Of a stretch of DNA of 64,000 nt, positions 56,940-64,000 are shown piece by piece. The stretch covers positions 54,822,333 through 54,886,332 of the forward strand of contig OX419756.1 in the NCBI GenBank assembly GCA_948567375.1. Direction: 5' to 3'. Origin of the DNA: Lunularia cruciata. Taxonomy: Eukaryota; Streptophyta; Marchantiopsida; Lunulariales; Lunulariaceae. Position 1 is the stretch's first letter, and each line of letters opens with the position of its first letter. A program made the translations under genes and the position numbers. The notes beneath the pieces are model-generated. The model ran no database searches, was not told the origin of the DNA, and was given only the letters and a program-made list of their open reading frames with translations.

Positions 56940-58300
56940 AGATAATTCTTGGTATCTTGATTTGGGAGCCACTTATAACATGGGTCACTCAAAAGATAGT
57001 TTTTTTATTACTAATCAACCTTATGCCACACCTGAAAAATTCTATCTTGGTGATAACTCCACTCAAGATATCAATGGCTCTAGTCAGTTGAATGGTTGTC
57101 TTCCCCAAGGTGATTCAAAAATTCTGAAGGACGTGTTGCACATCCCAAGTTTAAGGAGAAATCTTTTCTCCATCAAATAGCTGGATCTTGCAGGAAGATC
57201 TGCATTAATGACTAAACAACATTGTGTTTTATGTGATAGTCAAGACACTTTAAGTGCTACATGCCCTTTGACAATATAATTTTATAAACTTGGCATTACA
57301 TTCTTCCCTTCTTAATCAGGGCTTGTCCTATTGTCTATCATTCCTCTGAATTATGGCATAGTAGATTGAGCCACATAAGCACTGATCCAATTCATCAACT
57401 TTTCTTGAAGGCCTTCTTGTAGATATTTCAAATTTCTCAATGAAGAATCAACTGCCTCTCAATATACTTCTTTATATGGCAAGCAATCCAAAGTACCATT
57501 TTCTGCCAAACTTGCCACTCAAGCTAAGGAATTACTTGGTCTTATTCATGCAGATATATGTGGTACAATATATACTCCTACACATTTGGGTTCTAGATAC
57601 TTTATATTATTTATCAATGATTTCTCTAGATACTATTTCTTGTATCTCATGCAAAATAAATCAGAGGCCCTTACCCATTTTACATAATATTCTCTATGTG
57701 TTGAAATGCATCATTTTCCCTCAAAGATCAAATTGTTAAGATGTGATAATGCTAGAGAATACAAGACTGATGTTTCTAACAAGTATTGTTCTTCTAGATG
57801 CATAAAGAGACAATTTGTGGTATCTTACACTCCTTAGTGGTACAAAGTGTCAAAAAACAAAATTGAACACTCATCAATGCAAATCTATGCATTTTATATG
57901 GTTTAAATTTATCAAAGACTTATTGAGGAGAAGCATTTCTCACATCAAACTATGTCCAAAACTGCTACCCCAACAAAGCATTATCTCCCAAAAATACCTC
58001 CTATACACTATGGTATGGACATAAGCCATCTTTAAAACACTTACAAATGTTTGGAAGTCTTGCTTTTGCCCATATCAATGATAACTTGCACTCCAAACTT
58101 GATTTTCAAACAACATCACCCATTTTCTTGGGTGACAATGAAGAAAGTAAAGGATACCACTTGGAACTCAAGAGTGATAATCAAATTATCATCTCACAAG
58201 ATGATGTCATTCTAGATGACCAAATTGGGGCAGATCAGTTATTTTCATTTAATAAATTCCATGAAGAGAAAGATCTCACAAGATCTTCTTCATTATCATA
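56940..58300 (+). pseudogene. Copia-B protease and integrase
   Basis: Protease: WYLDLGATYNMGHS (Asp-Leu-Gly in place of Asp-Ser-Gly; TCG to TTG would explain it) and LKDVLHIPSLRRNLFSI. Integrase parts: LWHSRLSH-like text at 57350, ADICGT, RYFILFINDFSRYYFLYLM (57597-57655), LRCDNAREY, and FGSLAFAHI...HSKLD, IFLGDNEESKGYHL at the C-terminal side. Confidence 0.8.
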
Positions 58301-58549
58301 GGAGACCAAGGCCCCATCCGTTCTCTTTCCTACCCCCTACTCCCTCACATACACTAAGTTTTGGAGTTTCCAAGGCTATTAGAAGTATGACAAGGTGGTG
58401 GAAGTTGACAAGATAAAAGGTTAAAAAAAATATAATACAAAATTTTCATTTCTATTTGCTTCACCATCCTTTAGTGAGCCTTCTACTTATAATGCAGCTA
58501 TTTTCAGGAGCTGATGCTCCACATTAGAAAGTTGTTATTTAGGCTGAGC

Positions 58550-60020
58550 TCCAAAACATGGCTGTAATGCAAGCTTGGACTTTGATTTCTTTACCTGTTA
58601 GCCAGACTATTGTTTGCTATCAATGGGTCTTTGAGGTCAAACCCACTATTAATGGTCAAATGGAGAAATATAAAGCTCATCTGGTGGCTAAGGGATTTAC
58701 TCAAATTCTAGGTGATGATTATATAGAGACTTTCTCTCCAATTATAAAACTTCAATCCTTGTGGATTTTATTTGCCTTGGCTGTGCATTTTGATCTAGAG
58801 ATGTATCAACTAGATGGTGTTGCTACTTTTCTCTATGGCAAAATCCATGAGCAGATCTACATGGCTCTTCCTTAAGGATTACTTGTTTTTTATTCTACTC
58901 TTGTTTATTTGCTTAATAGATCTACTTATGATCTAAAGAATTCCATATGTATGTAGAATGAGAGACTACACTATGTTGTACTAAATATTAGGTTTATCAA
59001 TTATATAGTTGATAATAATATATATGTTCTTTGCAAGGACTTTTCCATGCTTATATTAGCATTATATGTTGATGACTTAATATTGACAACATCAAACCTT
59101 ACATTACTCCAAAAACTTAAGAGTTTACTCAGTTAGGAGTTTAGAATGACAGATTTGGGTGAATTTTATCATGTCGTTGGTATGCATCTCCAACAAGATT
59201 GGAAACAAGGATGGTTGAAGATCAACCAAACCAGTTATATTTGTAACAAGCTTGAACAATTCAATTTTTTCAATTGTAAACGTATTTTGACTCCTATTGC
59301 TCATTGCATGTCTCTCATTGTTGATCATCACCCCAACTGAAATAGCTTATATGAATACCATTCCATATCAAAGTGTTGTTTGAAGTTTAATGTGGGTAAT
59401 ATCTGGTATGTTCTTGACTAGATAATACCTACTCTGTTAGTATTGTTGCTCAGTACAAGTCCAATCTTAGACCTGCACATTGGATAGCCTTAAACAAATT
59501 TTCTGCTAAATGCAAAGGAGTCTACATTTATCCATCAAGTATTCTTGCTTAGGATCACCATTGCATTTACAAAGATTTTCAAATTCAGCAAATGCTGACA
59601 ATATGGATAATCAAAAGTCTACTGGTGGACTTTGCTTCCTTCTTGTAGAAAGAGCAATAAGCTAGGCAAGCAAGAAGCAAAAGTCAGTTGCTCTATTAAA
59701 TACTGAAGATGAATACATGGCTTTAACCAAAGCAAGCATTGAAGCAATATGGATAAGATGACTACTTTCATACATTGGTTATCCTCAAAAGACAACAAGT
59801 ATGTTTTGTAATAATAAGAGTGGAATAGTTATTGTTTCCACTAGTAAGAATCATGATAGAACTAAACATATTGATATCCAATATCATTTTATTATGGATC
59901 AGTCACTTGATGAAGAAATCAGTATTAGCTATTTACCTATTGAAGATATGTGTGTTGATGTATTGACAAAAAGGCTTTACATAAAGGACTTCATCAGAAA
60001 GATATTGCTATGTTAGGAGT
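58550..60020 (+). pseudogene. Copia-B reverse transcriptase and RNase H
   Basis: WTLISLP, CYQWVFEVK, KAHLVAKGFTQ, YIETFSPIIKL, EMYQLDGVATFLYGKIHEQIYM (58560-58875); LALYVDDLILTTSN with the YVDD pair (59059); MTDLGEFYHVVGM; RNase H with STGGLCF, KKQKSVALLNTEDEYMALT, IEAIWIR, NKSGIVIVSTSKNHDRTKHIDIQYHFI, and DVLTKRL. Internal stops at 58875, 58900s and 59135. Confidence 0.88.
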
Positions 60021-60053
60021 GGGATAATACTAAAATTCCCACTTGAGTGGAAG

Positions 60054-60311
60054 TGTTAGATTATAGCATCTTAAACAACTTTTTATTTTACTATCCTCAA
60101 GATTTAGAGTAGCATGATCAGGAGATCTAAACTAGCACTTAATCCTACTCAATAGTGACTATTCAACATGAATAGACATCCTATGTTTTGCAACTATTGG
60201 CTTCTGGAGGTTTTACCTTTGAGGTTACAACACAAGAGTATTCACTTCATTATTAAATTCTGCAAAACTCATTCATTGGACTCTCTCTCTCTCTATCTTG
60301 TATTTCTCACA
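60054..60311 (+). repeat. Copia-B 3' LTR
   Basis: 258 bp, TGTTAGATTATAGC to TTTCTCACA, preceded by GAGTGGAAG. Confidence 0.9.
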
Positions 60312-60316
60312 AGTAC

Positions 60317-61968
60317 AAGGGGTAAATATCCCATGAGACATTTTCAAGTTGATTGTTTCTTAGCCCAACGTCATGCATATATAGTAAGCAATATACAAGA
60401 AAGAAAACCAAATTCTCTTTAGGAAGCAATGCATCATGCAGATTGGGTGCAAGCTATGGAGCTTGAAGTTGCAACCCTAGATCACCAACAAACATGGGAG
60501 TTGGTTGATTTACCACTTGGTAAGAAGACAAACTGTTGCATGTGGATTTTTAAAGTCAAGAGGCATTCTGATGGTTCAATGAATAGGTAGAAGGCAAGTC
60601 TTGGGGCAAAGTGTTGCTCATAATAATATGGAATTGATTTTGATGACATTTTCAGCCTTGTTGCCAAGATGTCATCAATTTGTGCTCTCTTAGCATTGGC
60701 CTCTTTCAATAAGTGGAAGCTCTATCAGATGGACTTCAACAACACTTTCTTCAATGGAGATTTGGAGGAGGGGTTCTACATGATCCAACCACCTAGATAC
60801 AAAGATCTAAGATATCCAAAAAAAGTTTGCTTATTGAAAAAGTCTCTTTATGGACTTAAGCAAGTTCCACAAGATTGGAATGCAAAGATAAATTCCTATC
60901 TTTTATCCATTTTATCCATTCCTATCTTTTATGATTTTAATTTTGCAGTTCAGATTCTTCATTGTACAAAATTCGTTGTACAATAACTATGGTTTTGTTG
61001 ATCATTTATGTTGATGACCTGATCATTATTGGTAGTTGTCAAGATCTCATTTGGCAAGTACAAGATCAGTTGAAGGGAGAGTTTGACATGAAAGACTTAG
61101 GAGAACTCAAATACTTCTTGGCTATTGAGTTTATTCAAGATGCCAATAACCTTTGGTTACTATAGTGCCAATATTCTCTCAACATCTTGGAGAAGTTTGG
61201 TATGATGGCTTGTAAGCCTATTTCTACTACTCTCGCAACTTCTATTGAGTTAAATGCCGAAGATGGTGAGTTGTTGGCTGATCCAAATATGTACAGACAG
61301 ATTGTTGGAAGTTTGGTTTATTTGACTCTTACTAGACCAGATCTGAGCTACACCGTTGGTCTAGTGAATCAATTTGTGCAAACACCAAGGAAGCCATGTC
61401 TTCATCCAATTCAAAGAATTTTACGGAAGTGCAGTTTCCATCCAATTTGGCCTTCACTATCCAACTGGTGGGTTTCTCATTGAACAAGGTTTTATTGATG
61501 CTGATTGGGAAGGAAGTGCTAGAGATCAAGATCAACATCAACATCAAATTATATTTTCAACCTTGGAAGTTCTGCAATTAGTTGGTTATCAAAGAAGCAA
61601 CCTTCAGTTGCTTTATCATCAACAGAAGCTGAATGTAGGGGTGCTCCTCATGCTTCGTGTGAGTCTATTTGGCTTCACACCTTATTAGAAGATATGGGAT
61701 ATATATTTGATTGTCCTATAATCTTATACACATATAACATCAGTCATATTAAACTTGCTAGCAATCCTGTATTTGCAAGGACCAAACATATAGAGGTCCA
61801 TTACCATTCATCCAAGAAAAAATATTTGCTGGAGAAATAGCATCTGCAATATATTCCTACAGATGAGCAAGTGACTGGTTTCTTCACCAAAGCTTTACCT
61901 AGAGATAAATTTGAATATCTCAGATCTCATGTAAGAGTCAAAGATATTGACGTCGGCCTAAGGGAGAG
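60317..61968 (+). pseudogene. Copia-A reverse transcriptase and RNase H
   Basis: After the Copia-B insertion: DWVQAMELEVATLDHQQTWEL, WIFKVK, YQMDFNNTFFNGDLEEGFYM (first Asp), KSLYGLKQVPQDW, then IIYVDDLIIIG (YVDD catalytic pair), GELKYFLAIEF. RNase H: MYRQIVGSLVYLTLTRPD, DADWEG, SSTEAEC-type text, VFARTKHIEVHYH, GFFTKALPRDKF. Stops at several sites and a frameshift near 61440-61560. Confidence 0.88.
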
Positions 61969-62221
61969 TGTTGATGAAGTATCACAAGCTAATACTCCTA
62001 GCGCTTAGTGAGCGCAGGAGAGTTAATCCTTAATCACATTTTATTCTTTACTCACCAGTTCTCTTTAGTCATCACTTTAGAGTTTAGAGTTATGGTGAAG
62101 AGTGACTCGACTACTTGTGTATTTCTTCTCTACCTATATATATTCGAGCACGACTTGTGTACCGCAAGACTATTTTTTGGTGAACTTTGGTATCTCCATT
62201 CTCAGATGTCATTCCGTAACA
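61969..62221 (+). repeat. Copia-A 3' LTR
   Basis: 253 bp, TGTTGATGAAG to GTAACA, one copy of the TATA segment. By hand it differs from the 5' LTR at roughly 11% of aligned sites. Confidence 0.92.
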
Positions 62222-62226
62222 AATTG

Positions 62227-63068
62227 AAGTAGAAGTGAATGTTATGAAACTATTTAGAAGTCACCTTCACGAGGGTAAGCGGGTTTGTGGTGAAGAATTC
62301 TTTATGGTGACATTCTGAAGAAACTCTCACAATGAACCATAGTGAAGAAGATACCAGACATTCAGGATTAGCCACCTTTCCGAGAATGAAGCCTCGAAAC
62401 AAGGAACAAGTCAGGTTTCAACCAATTGAATAGGAACTAGAATGCAATTCAAGTCCGCAGCTGGGATCTTATGTTACACGTGTAGAAGCTTGCAATTGTG
62501 AAGAGATTATTAGAACATAGATGATTCTTAACGTATCAATATGCATATGGAATTTAGCTTTCATGAGACTTCCAGGTTGCACGTTTGAATAAGCCTTTGT
62601 GTTTTTTTGGCTGAAAAAACAAGCAAACACGTGTTGCTGCACACTTCCAATTAGAATTCATCCCAATATCCGCTCATCCGATTCAATTAAGTTGTGAGGT
62701 TCAAGCAAGATGCACACTAACTTAACTCAAATAACTTCTGTTATCAAAGTCAAAGACAAGAATGAAATGACCTATGGAGGTAGAATTGAAGAACAGAGAG
62801 AACCAATCTGATATGGTACGAGAGATTGAAATTTGTTACTGCACTCCTCGATCCCTCACTTGACGTTTTCTGAATCCTCAAATGGAGGACATTTTCAAGT
62901 AAAATTAGGATTTATTTGTATCATCTGAAGATTAGTCAGCAACTTCCTGGATTTCTGGAAGTGCCTTATCAGTAGGTAGGACCGATTTTGACATCGAGAG
63001 CCACATCACTGCAACATGTAGCGATCGTTGAGTTAACTAGCAAGAACCTCGATCTAATCCAGGCCAAA
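62227..63068. other. Flank between Copia-A and the minus-strand gene
   Basis: No gene or repeat recognised. The part next to 63069 is likely the 3' untranslated region of the - strand gene. Confidence 0.5.
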
Positions 63069-64000
63069 TCAGAAAGAGTCTCCTCTTTGGAGACCACGCT
63101 TTGTCATGGATGACATTGCTGCTCCAAATTCTACAGCAAATCTAGTTCGTCGCGTCCCTGGCCTGAGAGGTTGGTTGGATCCATTCCTCATGCTGATGTC
63201 ATGGCTTTCTCTGATGTGGTTCGAGTTGGATTTGAAGACCTTGTACGTCTCTAGCTCTACATCAATTATATCTGATTGAGTGTCTTCTCCAGACAAGGTC
63301 AAAGATTGTCTGTGTGGTAGACTGCTATCTGTGTCTTGACGAGATTGAGAGGTGAAAACAACAGTTTCTTCAACGGGTGCAATGCAATTTGGACCTCCAC
63401 CCCTCCAAGACGGAGGAGGAGATCTGCACCTACCTATGGGAACAAATCTGTCCATGAGAGAATCTCCACCGGACGACGGAATTTTTTGGAGTTTGGGAAT
63501 TTTTTGGAGTTTGGGAATTTTTGGGAGTTCTCTAGTGATGTGCGTTGGAGTGGAGTGACGTTGGTCTTCAAGAGACAACGTATTTCTCGTACTATTGCCA
63601 GTGGTGAGGTTTGGAGACCTTTGCTTGTTGTGGTAGTCAGTTGGTAGATGGTCGGGCTTGTGAGAAGGCACCCAACGGAAACCACCGCCGAATTTTTCGA
63701 CAGTAGCAGCTACCTGCTCAGAAGACAAAGTCGGACTGCGCGGAGGTGAACTTTCAGAGCTGCTACTGCTTTTGATAGAAAGTGCGCCTTCATCTGAACT
63801 CGGAATAGTTGGCGAGATCCTTCGTCTTGGGCTACGGAGAATCTCCAGTAGCTTGCCTTCCACTTCCTGGTACTTCTGCTGTACCTCCCGGCGTCTATTG
63901 GCGATTATTGATGTCGTCAGATCTGTAGAGTTTACTCCATTTTCCCTGTGGATCGTACAATCATCTTCTCCATTTTGAGACGAGCAGTGCTCATGCTCCT
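63069..64000 (-). CDS. Unrecognised Ser/Pro/Arg-rich protein, C-terminal part (runs off the window)
   Basis: The longest open frame of the window. It stays open from the edge at 64000 to a TGA at 63069-63071, about 309 codons, so no start can be assigned. Close to the edge is a basic, possibly helical stretch (TSIIANRRREVQQKYQEVEG, then KLLEIL), followed by a low-complexity region rich in Ser, Pro and Arg (phospho-site-like SPRRR, SSSSSESSPPRSP) and a KIPKLQ repeat; the C-terminus is basic and ends TKRGLQRGDSF. Composition and openness argue for a real exon, perhaps a cytoskeleton- or scaffold-type protein, but no family can be named. The true gene may have further exons upstream. Confidence 0.6.
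   Translation of the reverse strand, partial: EHEHCSSQNGEDDCTIHRENGVNSTDLTTSIIANRRREVQQKYQEVEGKLLEILRSPRRRISPTIPSSDEGALSIKSSSSSESSPPRSPTLSSEQVAATVEKFGGGFRWVPSHKPDHLPTDYHNKQRSPNLTTGNSTRNTLSLEDQRHSTPTHITRELPKIPKLQKIPKLQKIPSSGGDSLMDRFVPIGRCRSPPPSWRGGGPNCIAPVEETVVFTSQSRQDTDSSLPHRQSLTLSGEDTQSDIIDVELETYKVFKSNSNHIRESHDISMRNGSNQPLRPGTRRTRFAVEFGAAMSSMTKRGLQRGDSF
63477..63531. repeat. 18-bp repeat encoding KIPKLQ
   Basis: TTTTTTGGAGTTTGGGAA is repeated about three times in frame within the - strand open frame, adding six residues per copy. Confidence 0.9.

Larger units (their letters stand above)
49401..60311 (+). mobile_element. Copia-B: Ty1/copia element inserted in Copia-A
   Basis: LTRs are 49401-49664 and 60054-60311, with perfect target-site duplication AGTAC (49396-49400 and 60312-60316). 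Primer site TGGTATCAAAGTTC at 49665; polypurine GAGTGGAAG before the 3' LTR. Gag is split by Chromo-2 at 50874/56487. Protease, integrase, reverse transcriptase and RNase H follow in copia order. Many stops. Its first LTR base pair reads TT instead of TG. Confidence 0.92.
46843..62226 (+). mobile_element. Copia-A: Ty1/copia element, outermost of a three-level nest
   Basis: LTRs are 46848-47156 and 61969-62221. A perfect 5-bp target-site duplication AATTG flanks them (46843-46847 and 62222-62226). A tRNA-iMet-type primer site (TGGTATAAGAGCAG, 47157) and polypurine tract (AAGGGAGAG, 61960) are present. Domains: gag start, zinc knuckle, protease, integrase up to ~49400, then interrupted by Copia-B (49401-60316), then reverse transcriptase and RNase H from 60317. 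Numerous stops and a large gag deletion make it defective. It sits about 1 kb past the P450 stop. Confidence 0.92.

Noticed and set aside
1-64000. tRNA or rRNA genes
   Set aside because: No cloverleaf-like A/B box pair or rRNA core sequence was seen on reading both strands; only primer binding sites resembling the tRNA-iMet 3' end occur next to LTRs.

Overview
The window looks like nuclear DNA of a land plant, most likely a seed-free plant of bryophyte/moss type. Three host genes with short GT-AG introns sit in a large, AT-rich, repeat-dominated background full of Ty1/copia and Ty3/gypsy (chromovirus) LTR retrotransposons. The species cannot be named from sequence alone. The bryophyte-like guess rests on short introns, low GC and the type of the ent-kaurene-oxidase-like P450.

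Layout. 1-5.3 kb: the 3' half of a UFL1 (UFM1-protein E3 ligase) gene on the + strand, twelve visible exons; the intron or upstream DNA at its start carries two sets of tandem repeats. 5.3-8.6 kb: decayed DNA with a Ty3/gypsy protease remnant and a GC-richer segment ending in a domain V/VI-like group II intron end (probably organelle DNA moved to the nucleus). About 10.0-13.6 kb: an old, badly decayed tandem satellite of ~320-355 bp units, with two further units at 22.0-22.8 kb. 14.9-20.2 kb: a nearly full-length but dead chromovirus (Chromo-1) with 411-bp LTRs that contain perfect heat-shock-element arrays. 21-41 kb: a gene desert with a second diverged repeat family, inverted copia remnants, a PIF/Harbinger transposase remnant and long unrecognised AT-rich stretches. 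42.4-45.8 kb: an intact eight-exon cytochrome P450 of the CYP701 / ent-kaurene oxidase type. 46.8-62.2 kb: a three-level nest, Chromo-2 inside Copia-B inside Copia-A, with target-site duplications that can be read at all three levels. 63.1-64.0 kb: the 3' coding part of an unrecognised Ser/Pro-rich protein gene on the - strand, running off the window.

How the parts relate. The three host genes have no obvious common pathway (ufmylation, diterpenoid oxidation, unknown). They are less AT-rich and intact where visible, while everything between them is decaying transposon or satellite DNA. The most interesting signals are: the heat-shock-element promoter architecture of Chromo-1 (ONSEN-like regulation in a gypsy element); the nest, whose LTR divergence runs opposite to its nesting order; an inverted duplication inside one LTR of Chromo-2; the group II intron end; and one strong plus one tentative GC-AG intron in UFL1. 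All exon limits, alignments and divergence figures were worked out by eye.
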